Under the pieces are notes generated by a model. It was not told the origin of the DNA, searched no databases, and was given only the letters and a program-made list of their open reading frames with translations. The position numbers and the translations under genes were made by a program. A stretch of DNA of 64,000 bases from Tetranychus cinnabarinus (Eukaryota; Arthropoda; Arachnida; Trombidiformes; Tetranychidae): positions 3,675,501 to 3,739,500 of the forward strand of contig WHVY01000004.1 in NCBI GenBank assembly GCA_022266195.1, given 5' to 3'. This document shows, piece by piece, positions 1-11,800 of this stretch. Position 1 is the first letter of the stretch, and every line of letters starts with the position of its first letter.

Positions 1-126
1 AATTCGTCATAAGTTACTTTGAAACTTTCATGTTGTTTTAATCTATCGACTTTGATCCATCCAAGTTGATTAACGGAATAATTTGGTGCCAGTGATTGTA
101 CAGACTTCATTTTATTATAAGTTTAC

Positions 127-3100
127 ATGGAAATGGCATTTGAAAATAAACCAGAATCAAGTACAAACGGACATGCAAGTGGATTAACCAGAACTGTAGC
201 CAATGGTAAGTTATATCATAATAAAAGTTAACAGGTAAAAATACTAAAAGACGAGTAAATCTCTCTATTAGTTAGACAGTTTCTAGGACCGAAGTTAATA
301 AATTGAACTTTGGCTAAATATGTGTACTTGACCGAAAAATAAAATTTTAGGGTTTTGACCCGAAGTCTAGATTAGAGAGGGTTGACTGTGTGTGATGTAT
401 GGTGCAAACGGGTTAAAGTTGAGCTTCTCTGTGGATTTTAAAATAGTTGCTTGATAATAATTTAACAATTGTAAGTCCTATTTATTGAGAAGGTCTAATT
501 GATTAGAATCTTTAGATACGTAAAAAAACATACGTTTCTCAAGGCCATTTCTGATTGATCATAAAAAGTTGCACCAGTAAAATAAGTTGCATGAAAAAAT
601 CTATTACTTCCATAGCTGAACAAAAGGCGATCGAAGTTTCAACTTTGAACTCTATTTTCTTAAACTGTCCATCGGATGAATTATTTAATAGCACCAATGA
701 ACTCAGTTTTTATACCTTTACAAACTTGTTAGATCTTTCGAGGCTTTAGCAGTACTTTTTACATTTCATTTGAAAACACAACTAGAAAATTGTTTTATTT
801 ACCAAGAAATGGGTTGAGATGAGTTTCTTTTGTTAAATGAGTTGTTTATCGTACATTTACATTCCAAATATTATCGTGACCCAAATGCGTTAATGTTATT
901 ATATTGAATTTAGCTCTTAATTAGTAGAGAATCAAATTAGTGAAAGATTAATGACTGTAGGTGCTACCATACTCGAAATATCGAGGTTCAAAGTTTTAAA
1001 GCCAATGGCCAAAACCAAGAGAACTGTTGATTAATTGCAAAAAGTATTCAATTCATGATGTGAGCCAGCAATTTTTATGGACTTGTAATAAGTTTAGGCT
1101 CTCTAACCCTTACGGTCATAGAAAGAGGTCGGTTCATGAGAAAATTGAACTGGATCTGTTTTACAGACACGGGAAATGTTATTTGGCAAAATAAGACCAT
1201 TTTCTTGTTGCTCACCAAAATTTACAGCAGTAAGATGAGTTATACGAAAAAAACTACTTCCATAGTGGAACAAAAGGCAATCGAAGTTTCAATTTTGACT
1301 TCGATTCTTTTAAAAACTGTCCATCAGATAAATTATTTAGTAGTACCAGTGGACTCAGTTTTTAAGCCCCTACAAACCTACCAAGTCTCAACTCTTTACT
1401 CAAATTTTCGAGTCTTTTGCAGTAATTTTTGCATTTCATTTGCAGGTTTAACCAGAAAATTGTTTTATTTACCAAGAAATGGGTTGTGATGAGTTTCTTT
1501 TGTTAAATGAGTTGTTGCTCGTTCATTTAGGTTCAAAATATCATGACCCGAATGCGTTAGTGTAAAGTTATTATATTGAATTGAATTAGTAACTAGTAGA
1601 GAACCAATTAGTGATAGGTTAATGGCTGTAGGTGCGACCATACTCGAAATATCGAGGTTCAAAGTTTTAAAGCTAATGGCCAGAATCACAGAGAACTGTC
1701 AATAAATTGTTAAATGCATTCAATCCATGATATGAAGTAACAATTTGCATGGACTTGTAATAATTTTCGACTCTCTAAGTCTTGCGGTCGCAGAAAGGGG
1801 TCGGTTTAAGTTAAAATCGAACTAATCTGTTTTATTTTTAGCAGAATATTTTATTTCCCAAAATAATTACATTTTATGGTTGCTCGTTTGAAGTTGAACC
1901 AGCAAAATAAATCTTAAAGCAAAATTTGCTTCCATAAACGTACAAAGAGCGATCAAAGTTTCAACTTCGAACTCGATTTTCTCGAAACCTGTGATTCAGA
2001 GAAACTTTTTAATGACCCAAATGAGTACAGTTTTTATGTCCCTTCAAACTGATAGAGTTTGAATTTGGAAGAAATCGATTCTTACCCTGTTTTCACCTAA
2101 CAAAATAATGGTTTGTGCATAAAAGTGACAATTGTATCTTGTTAAATGTTTATGCAAACCAAAATCTTAGCATTGTAATGATTTGATTATTAAACGAATC
2201 AGTTCAGATTTGATTGAATATTAAGTCATATTATATCATAGCTCATAATAAAATCTGATGTTCAGTCAAAGAATGGTTATTGATAGAAGTTGTATTCTCG
2301 AAATATCCAGGCTCAAATTTTTTCGTCCAATGGTCGAAATCAAGAAAACTATTTGTAGATCGGAAAAAATTTTCATTACATGAGGTGTTAATAATTTTTA
2401 TGGACCGATACTAAGTTTCAGTTTTCTTACTCTTATGGTTACAGAAATAAATCGGTTTGTGTAAAAATCGAAGTGATCTATTTTATTTTGAACAGAAAAT
2501 TTTATTTCCCGAAATAAGTACAATTTATTGTTGATCACCAAAAGTTACACCAAGAAAATGAGTTTCGTGAAAAAATCTACTTCCATAAATGCGAAAAAAG
2601 CGGTCAAAGTTTCAACTTCGAACTCGATTTTCTCGAAAACTATAGATCAGAGAGATTTTTAAAGCGCACAGATGTGTGCAGTTTCTATGTCCCTACATAT
2701 CGGTAGAATTTTAATTCTGAAGAAATTAGTTCTTACCCTGTTTTCACCTAATAAAATAACTATTTGTGCATAAAAGTGACAATTGTGTGTTTCTAGCTTA
2801 CTTTAAACACTTTAATGGTTAAACTGTTTAATTAATCAATACACAACTCTTCTAGAATTCAGTTTATTCTATCAACTAAGTTGATTGCTTAAAAGACTAC
2901 TCTCTAACTCTTACGGTCGCTGATTACGGGATGTTTAACCTGAAAATTGAAGTGATCTGTTTTACAGAAGTAGAAAATCGATTGATTCCTTATTAAACCA
3001 TATTCCATTATAAGCTTGATATTACATGGTTTATTGCATTCTGGATCGTTGTTAGGTCGCAACTATTGTCCTGTTTACTCGCAACTTACATTCTGTTAGA

Positions 3101-4488
3101 TCCAAATCGCATTTGTATCGCTGAAGATAAAGTGAATATAAAAAGTGAACGTTTGTCCAGCTTTAATTTTTCTTTGTATTCAACCTTATTATCCAATATA
3201 ATTACCAATCTAATTGTATTATAACTCCTAATAAGATCTCAAATATGCAATGTAGAAGTCCCGCGATTTTTTCGCAAAAAACTTTTGTATAGCTGGTGAC
3301 TATTTAAACATAACCATCCAAAAGTAAACTGTCGCAAAATCATTAGAAAAGAAATGCAAGACAGAAATTTGAAATCGGTAAATGATGAGTTTGTTTTTTG
3401 CTTTCAGATTCAATCAGTAATCCTGGTGAGGAGGCTCATGGTACTTGTGCTAATATATTGACCATTGTTTCAATCATATTTGCTGTTCTCACTGCACCTT
3501 TATCATTATTTTTCTGCGTCAAAGTTGTTCAAGAATATGAAAGAGCCGTTATCTTCAGGTTGGGTCGATTGTTGAGTGGTGGAGCTAAAGGTCCAGGTAA
3601 AAATAGGGAATCGATTAAATAAAAATTTGCTTCGAATGCATAAAGTTTACTTAATGAATGCTTCTTTCGTCTTTTCAGGTATTTTCATTATTTTGCCCTG
3701 CATTGAAAATTATACCAAAGTTGACCTGAGAACTTTAACTTTTGATGTTCCACCGCAAGAAATATTGACCAAAGATTCAGTCACAGTTTCAGTCGATGCC
3801 GTGGTTTATTATAGAGTGAATAATGCAACCATATCAATTGCGAACGTTGAAAATGCTCATCATTCAACCCGATTACTGGCTCAAACAACCTTACGGAATA
3901 TGCTGGGAACTCATAATCTTCATGAGATTCTTTCTGATCGCGAATTAATTTCAACTTCTATGCAGGTAACCAATCAATATAAAGATTAGTTGATGAAAGT
4001 TTACATTAAATTTGTTACAATATATTCTTACAGACTGTATTAGATGAAGCTACTGAACGCTGGGGAATCAAAGTTGAACGAACTGAAATGTGAGTTGAAA
4101 GTGTTTGAATTGCGAATTGCAAATTAATTATTGTTATCTTCAACAGTAAAGACGTTCGTCTACCTGTACAATTACAACGAGCAATGGCAGCTGAAGCAGA
4201 AGCAGCACGAGAAGCTCGAGCAAAGGTAAAACGCGTTCAGTTGATTAATTTTGTCCAATTGCAAACTTTGATTCATTTAAAATCTTTACTCATTGATAGG
4301 TTATTGCCGCTGAAGGTGAACAAAAAGCATCCCGAGCATTGAAAGAAGCTGCTGAAGTGATCACTCAGTCTCCGGCCGCGATTCAATTGCGCTACCTTCA
4401 AACGCTCAACACCATTTCTGCGGAAAAAAATTCAACCATTGTGTTTCCATTTCCTATTGATTTACTGGCTAAACTTGTACAAAAATGA
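127..4488 (+). CDS. STOM: Stomatin (band 7 / SPFH membrane protein), complete, 6 exons
   Basis: Exons 127-205, 3408-3596, 3679-3965, 4034-4089, 4147-4225 and 4300-4488 join in phase to give 292 residues, close to vertebrate stomatin length. Stomatins are integral monotopic proteins of the inner plasma-membrane leaflet that oligomerise in cholesterol-rich domains and modulate ion channels (MEC-2 and UNC-1 are nematode relatives). Seen here: a hydrophilic N-terminus (1-42), a hydrophobic hairpin at about 43-66 with a kink proline (P57), candidate palmitoylation cysteines C40 and C63, then the SPFH domain with family hallmarks EYERAVIFRLGR, DVPPQEILTKDSV and LAQTTLRNMLGT. An Ala/Glu-rich helix (RAMAAEAEAAREARAK) precedes the terminal NSTIVFPFPIDLL motif. 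The ATG at 127 opens the only in-frame leader joining exon 2; a second ATG lies two codons later. The short C-terminus fits stomatin proper rather than the longer MEC-2 forms. The exact paralogue cannot be settled from this window. Confidence 0.95.
541..3000 (+). repeat. Four diverged tandem copies of a ~650 bp unit in stomatin intron 1
   Basis: Conserved landmarks recur in the same order: cttccata at 607, 1257, 1929 and 2580 (spacings 650, 672 and 651), always followed by aaagtttcaa-type or gaagtttcaa-type sequence and then a cagttt(t/c)tat or cagtttttaa segment. A second landmark, ctcgaaatatcgagg or close variants, occurs near 973, 1653 and 2297. A third, a ctctaac-cttacggt motif, occurs near 1104, 1770, 2420 and 2900. 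The last copy is shortened. By eye the copies differ at roughly a quarter of positions, so the array is old. Short reading frames inside it are not conserved between copies, so I see no coding capacity. I do not recognise the family. Confidence 0.8.
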
Positions 4489-5107
4489 GGTCCAATTTAA
4501 TTGAATTCACCAAGAAAGCGAAGCAAATTTATTAGGTGAACAAATGAGTTATATTAAAAGGTTACAAATTTCATGGGCTCAACATAAAACCGTCTGGTGA
4601 TGCTTAATTCGAGGAAGGATGAAAATTTGCAACAAAAAAAGTAACCTTCCGAACTGATCATGTACTTTAACCTTCAATCATACAGAGCACAATAGCCCAA
4701 ATAGCCGTTTTTGAGTCGTTGATAATTTTTTTTGTCCTTTGCGCGAATTATTTCACTGAATTTCATAAAGTCAATGAATCAAAGTTTTGTTGATAATTTT
4801 GCAGGTAAAATAGTCGGCACTACAGGGTGCAATATTGCTTCAAAGTCGAAAAGGTTGATTTTTTATGAAAACATATCGAAACTTTTGAACTTATCATCTT
4901 GCTCAAAAAAAATATTAACTTTAAGATAGGAGTAACGAAAAATCAGCTTGATCTAACTCTGAATTGTACGAGCATTGCAAAACAAAGGTAAAATTTGGTG
5001 CTTTTGTGATCTACGAAAAGACAAAAAAGTTATAAACGATTCAAAAAGGGCTATTTAGATATTATGCTCTTTATAACATAAAATTGTACATTCAATGAGT
5101 TTTGATC

Positions 5108-5113
5108 AATAAA
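5108..5113 (+). terminator. Probable poly(A) signal of the stomatin gene
   Basis: AATAAA lies about 620 bases after the stomatin stop codon. It is followed within 30-50 bases by a T/G-rich stretch around 5140-5155 (cttgttgcttgttttaat), the usual arrangement of a cleavage site. No closer AATAAA was seen between the stop and this site, which implies a 3' UTR of about 0.65 kb. Confidence 0.5.
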
Positions 5114-5824
5114 ATATATCATTAGACTTTGACTGAATATTCTTGTTGCTTGTTTTAATCGCAGTTCATTTCAATTTGAATGGCGCTATAATGCCAGACT
5201 GCATTTCGATATTAGCTAAGTTCATTCCCTTTTCATCATGTTCACATCAATTATTTGAAAATATTATTGAAAACCAACAGCCAAGAAATATTTTTAATAA
5301 CACCGGCTCACTGGTTTGGGATGAATAATCTTACTGCAGGATAGGACCTTATTGATTGCGATAAATATCTATAAAAAACCGAAAAGTTGTTGATCAACCA
5401 TATTATACTGATTATAATATGATATATGCAAAATAATATTCAATAAATCAAAATCTAAATGTTAGTAAAGTTAAATGTTACCAAAATTCAAAAACATACT
5501 CGGAATTCGGTTTCAGTTCATTTATTGAAACCGTCGACTTAAAGCTGGAAATACTAAAACTTTTAGCTTTGCTTCTTGAATTTGTAAAGAATTTTGCTAA
5601 TCCACCAAATTTTTATAAAATAATTGATTGAAAAATAAAACCTGGAAGATGCCGATCGAGATCTAGAGACCGGAAGACTACAGATGAATTTGAAACTGAC
5701 TGAATTATTGAACGAATTATTTAGCAATGTTGACATGATTACGATAACAAAAACCTGAATCGAGATTGTCTAAGCAGTTGATGGCAACGAAATGAATCGC
5801 GAAATTGAATAGTATTAGATTAAT

Positions 5825-5830
5825 TTTAAT
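5825..5830 (-). terminator. Candidate poly(A) signal (ATTAAA) of the silk-like gene
   Basis: ATTAAA on the minus strand sits about 50 bases beyond the stop codon at 5882-5884. It is the common variant of AATAAA, and no canonical AATAAA was seen on this strand in the first ~120 bases downstream. In AT-rich DNA this hexamer also occurs by chance, hence the modest confidence. Confidence 0.35.
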
Positions 5831-5881
5831 TCATCCCAAAGACAATAAAGGTATACAATTTTAAATCCTTTCATATACAAC

Positions 5882-8800
5882 TCAATAACAGAAACAAGTT
5901 TGCCCAGCTTTGTTCGTGTACTTGCCATATGCTGCTGCTGCTGCTGATGAAGCTGCTGCTGATGAACCTGATCCTGATGATGCTGAGTTAGGTGAGTTAC
6001 TGGTTGATGTTGTTGTTGTTGTTGTTTTTGTTGGTCCTGATGATGAATCTGAAGCTGATGCTGCTGATGCTGCTGCTGCTGAACTTGAAGCTGCTGATGA
6101 TGAGTCTGATCGAGTATTTGATGCTGGTGCAGGTGCAGATGATGAGTCTGAAGCTGCTGCTGCTGAACTTGATGCTGCTGATCCTGAAGCTGCTGATCCT
6201 GATGAACCTGAACCAGATGATCCTGAACCTGATGAACCAGATCCTTGTCCTGATGAACCTGAGCCAGATGATCCTGAACCTGAAGCTGCTGCTGCTCCTG
6301 ATGAAGCTGCTGCTGATGATCCTGAACCTGATCCTGATGATGCTGAGTTAGGTGAGTTACTGGTTGATGTTGTTGTTGTTGTTGTTTTTGTTGGTCCTGA
6401 TGATGAATCTGAAGCTGATGCTGCTGATGCTGCTGCTGCTGAACTTGAAGCTGCTGATGATGAGTCTGATCCAGTATTTGATGCTGGTGCAGGTGCAGAT
6501 GATGAGTCTGAAGCTGCTGCTGCTGAACTTGATGCTGCTGATCCTGAAGCTGCTGATCCTGATGAACCTGAACCAGATGATCCTGAACCTGATGAACCAG
6601 ATCCTTGTCCTGATGAACCTGAGCCAGATGATCCTGAACCTGAAGCTGCTGCTGCTCCTGATGAAGCTGCTGCTGATGATCCTGAACCTGATCCTGATGA
6701 TGCTGAGTTAGGTGAGTTACTGGTTGATGTTGTTGTTGTTGTTGTTTTTGTTGGTCCTGATGATGAATCTGAAGCTGATGCTGCTGATGCTGCTGCTGCT
6801 GAACTTGAAGCTGCTGATGATGAGTCTGATCCAGTATTTGATGCTGGTGCAGGTGCAGATGATGAGTCTGAAGCTGCTGCTGCTGAACTTGATGCTGCTG
6901 ATCCTGAAGCTGCTGATCCTGATGAACCTGAACCAGATGATCCTGAACCTGATGAACCAGATCCTTGTCCTGATGAACCTGAGCCAGATGATCCTGAACC
7001 TGAAGCTGCTGCTGCTCCTGATGAAGCTGCTGCTGATGATCCTGAACCTGATCCTGATGATGCTGAGTTAGGTGAGTTACTGGTTGATGTTGTTGTTGTT
7101 GTTGTTTTTGTTGGTCCTGATGATGAATCTGAAGCTGATGCTGCTGATGCTGCTGCTGCTGAACTTGATGCTGCTGATGATGAGTCTGATCCAGTATTTG
7201 ATGCTGGTGCAGGTGCAGATGATGAGTCTGAAGCTGCTGCTGCTGAACTTGATGCTGCTGATCCTGAAGCTGCTGATCCTGATGAACCTGAACCAGATGA
7301 TCCTGAACCTGATGAACCAGATCCTTGTCCTGATGAACCTGAACCAGATGATCCTGAACCTGATGAACCAGATCCTTGTCCTGATGAACCTGAGCCAGAT
7401 GATCCTGAACCTGAAGCTGCTGCTGCTCCTGATGAAGCTGCTGCTGATGATCCTGAACCTGATCCTGATGATGCTGAGTTAGGTGAGTTACTGGTTGATG
7501 TTGTTGTTGTTGTTGTTTTTGTTGGTCCTGATGATGAATCTGAAGCTGATGCTGCTGATGCTGCTGCTGCTGAACTTGATGCTGCTGATCCTGAAGCTGC
7601 TGATCCTGATGAACCTGAACCAGATGATCCTGAACCTGATGAACCAGATCCTTGTCCTGATGAACCTGAGCCAGATGATCCTGAACCTGAAGCTGCTGAT
7701 GATCCTGAACCTGATCCTGATGATGCTGAGTTAGGTGAGTTACTGGTTGATGTTGTTGTTGTTGTTGTTTTTGTTGGTCCTGATGATGAATCTGAAGCTG
7801 ATGCTGCTGATGCTGCTGCTGCTGAACTTGAAGCTGCTGATGATGAGTCTGATCCAGTATTTGATGCTGGTGCAGGTGCAGATGATGAGTCTGAAGCTGC
7901 TGCTGCTGAACTTGATGCTGCTGATCCTGAAGCTGCTGATCCTGATGAACCTGAACCAGATGATCCTGAACCTGATGAACCAGATCCTTGTCCTGATGAA
8001 CCTGAACCAGATGATCCTGAACCTGATGAACCAGATCCTTGTCCTGATGAACCTGAGCCAGATGATCCTGAACCTGAAGCTGCTGCTGCTCCTGATGAAG
8101 CTGCTGCTGATGATCCTGAACCTGATCCTGATGATGCTGAGTTAGGTGAGTTACTGGTTGATGTTGTTGTTGTTGTTGTTTTTGTTGGTCCTGATGATGA
8201 ATCTGAAGCTGATGCTGCTGATGCTGCTGCTGCTGAACTTGAAGCTGCTGATGATGAGTCTGATCCAGTATTTGATGCTGGTGCAGGTGCAGATGATGAG
8301 TCTGAAGCTGCTGCTGCTGAACTTGATGCTGCTGATCCTGAAGCTGCTGATCCTGATGAACCGGAACCAGATGATCCTGAACCTGATGAACCAGATCCTT
8401 GTCCTGATGAACCTGAACCAGATGATCCTGAACCTGATGAACCAGATCCTTGTCCTGATGAACCTGAGCCAGATGATCCTGAACCTGAAGCTGCTGCTGC
8501 TCCTGATGAAGCTGCTACTGATGATCCTGAACCTGATCCTGATGATGCTGAGTTAGGTGAGTTACTGGTTGATGTTGTTGTTGTTGTTGTTTTTGTTGGT
8601 CCTGATGATGAATCTGAAGCTGATGCTGCTGATGCTGCTGCTGCTGAACTTGATGCTGCTGATCCTGAAGCTGCTGATCCTGATGAACCTGAACCAGATG
8701 ATCCTGAACCTGATGAACCAGATCCTTGTCCTGATGAACCTGAGCCAGATGATCCTGAACCTGAAGTCGCTGCTGCTCCTGATGAAGCTGCTGCTGATGA

Positions 8801-11800
8801 TCCTGAACCTGATCCTGATGATGCTGAGTTAGGTGAGTTACTGGTTGATGTTGTTGTTGTTGTTGTTTTTGTTGGTCCTGATGATGAATCTGAAGCTGAT
8901 GCTGCTGATGCTGCTGCTGCTGAACTTGAAGCTGCTGATGATGAGTCTGATCCAGTATTTGATGCTGGTGCAGGTGCAGATGATGAGTCTGAAGCTGCTG
9001 CTGCTGAACTTGATGCTGCTGATCCTGAAGCTGCTGATCCTGATGAACCTGAACCAGATGATCCTGAACCTGATGAACCAGATCCTTGTCCTGATGAACC
9101 TGAACCAGATGATCCTGAACCTGATGAACCAGATCCTTGTCCTGATGAACCTGAGCCAGATGATCCTGAACCTGAAGCTGCTGCTGCTCCTGATGAAGCT
9201 GCTACTGATGATCCTGAACCTGATCCTGATGATGCTGAGTTAGGTGAGTTACTGGTTGATGTTGTTGTTGTTGTTGTTTTTGTTGGTCCTGATGATGAAT
9301 CTGAAGCTGATGCTGCTGATGCTGCTGCTGCTGAACTTGATGCTGCTGATCCTGAAGCTGCTGATCCTGATGAACCTGAACCAGATGATCCTGAACCTGA
9401 TGAACCAGATCCTTGTCCTGATGAACCTGAGCCAGATGATCCTGAACCTGAAGTCGCTGCTGCTCCTGATGAAGCTGCTGCTGATGATCCTGAACCTGAT
9501 CCTGATGATGCTGAGTTAGGTGAGTTACTGGTTGATGTTGTTGTTGTTGTTGTTTTTGTTGGTCCTGATGATGAATCTGAAGCTGATGCTGCTGATGCTG
9601 CTGCTGCTGAACTTGAAGCTGCTGATGATGAGTCTGATCCAGTATTTGATGCTGGTGCAGGTGCAGATGATGAGTCTGAAGCTGCTGCTGCTGAACTTGA
9701 TGCTGCTGATCCTGAAGCTGCTGATCCTGATGAACCTGAACCAGATGATCCTGAACCTGATGAACCAGATCCTTGTCCTGATGAACCTGAACCAGATGAT
9801 CCTGAACCTGATGAACCAGATCCTTGTCCTGATGAACCTGAGCCAGATGATCCTGAACCTGAAGCTGCTGCTGCTCCTGATGAAGCTGCTGCTGATGATC
9901 CTGAACCTGATCCTGATGATGCTGAGTTAGGTGAGTTACTGGTTGATGTTGTTGTTGTTGTTGTTTTTGTTGGTCCTGATGATGAATCTGAAGCTGATGC
10001 TGCTGATGCTGCTGCTGCTGAACTTGATGCTGCTGATCCTGAAGCTGCTGATCCTGATGAACCTGAACCAGATGATCCTGAACCTGATGAACCAGATCCT
10101 TGTCCTGATGAACCTGAGCCAGATGATCCTGAACCTGAAGCTGCTGCTGCTCCTGATGAAGCTGCTGCTGATGATCCTGAACCTGATCCTGATGATGCTG
10201 AGTTAGGTGAGTTACTGGTTGATGTTGTTGTTGTTGTTGTTTTTGTTGGTCCTGATGATGAATCTGAAGCTGATGCTGCTGATGCTGCTGCTGCTGAACT
10301 TGAAGCTGCTGATGATGAGTCTGATCCAGTATTTGATGCTGGTGCAGGTGCAGATGATGAGTCTGAAGCTGCTGCTGCTGAACTTGATGCTGCTGATCCT
10401 GAAGCTGCTGATCCTGATGAACCTGAACCAGATGATCCTGAACCTGATGAACCAGATCCTTGTCCTGATGAACCTGAACCAGATGATCCTGAACCTGATG
10501 AACCAGATCCTTGTCCTGATGAACCTGAGCCAGATGATCCTGAACCTGAAGCTGCTGCTGCTCCTGATGAAGCTGCTGCTGATGATCCTGAACCTGATCC
10601 TGATGATGCTGAGTTAGGTGAGTTACTGGTTGATGTTGTTGTTGTTGTTGTTTTTGTTGGTCCTGATGATGAATCTGAAGCTGATGCTGCTGATGCTGCT
10701 GCTGCTGAACTTGAAGCTGCTGATGATGAGTCTGATCCAGTATTTGATGCTGGTGCAGGTGCAGATGATGAGTCTGAAGCTGCTGCTGCTGAACTTGATG
10801 CTGCTGATCCTGAAGCTGCTGATCCTGATGAACCTGAACCAGATGATCCTGAACCTGATGAACCAGATCCTTGTCCTGATGAACCTGAGCCAGATGATCC
10901 TGAACCTGAAGCTGCTGCTGCTCCTGATGAAGCTGCTGCTGATGATCCTGAACCTGATCCTGATGATGCTGAGTTAGGTGAGTTACTGGTTGATGTTGTT
11001 GTTGTTGTTGTTTTTGTTGGTCCTGATGATGAATCTGAAGCTGATGCTGCTGATGCTGCTGCTGCTGAACTTGATGCTGCTGATCCTGAAGCTGCTGATC
11101 CTGATGAACCTGAACCAGATGATCCTGAACCTGATGAACCAGATCCTTGTCCTGATGAACCTGAGCCAGATGATCCTGAACCTGAAGCTGCTGCTGCTCC
11201 TGATGAAGCTGCTGCTGATGATCCTGAACCTGATCCTGATGATGCTGAGTTAGGTGAGTTACTGGTTGATGTTGTTGTTGTTGTTGTTTTTGTTGGTCCT
11301 GATGATGAATCTGCAGCTGATGCTGCTGATGCTGCTGCTGCTGAACTTGATGCTGCTGATCCTGAAGCTGCTGATCCTGATGAACCTGAACCAGATGATC
11401 CTGAACCTGATGAACCAGATCCTTGTCCTGATGAACCTGAGCCAGATGATCCTGAACCTGAAGCTGCTGCTGCTCCTGATGAAGCTGCTGCTGATGATCC
11501 TGAACCTGATCCTGATGATGCTGAGTTAGGTGAGTTACTGGTTGATGTTGTTGTTGTTGTTGTTTTTGTTGGTCCTGATGATGAATCTGAAGCTGATGCT
11601 GCTGATGCTGCTGCTGCTGAACTTGATGCTGCTGATCCTGAAGCTGCTGATCCTGATGAACCTGAACCAGATGATCCTGAACCTGATGAACCAGATCCTT
11701 GTCCTGATGAACCTGAGCCAGATGATCCTGAACCTGAAGCTGCTGCTGCTCCTGATGAAGCTGCTGCTGATGATCCTGAACCTGATCCTGATGATGCTGA

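Larger units (their letters stand above)
4489..5881. other. Convergent intergenic region (3' ends of stomatin and silk-like gene)
   Basis: This AT-rich stretch holds the stomatin 3' UTR and the 3' flank of the silk-like gene. Two small open frames (4732-4929 and 5143-5328, + strand) show no recognisable protein features or splice context and look like chance frames. Nothing else is supported. Confidence 0.6.

Noticed and set aside
1136..1689. Frames in stomatin intron 1 (117 codons + and 74 codons -)
   Set aside because: They lie inside the tandem repeat, and the corresponding stretches of the other copies are interrupted by stops, so coding is not conserved.
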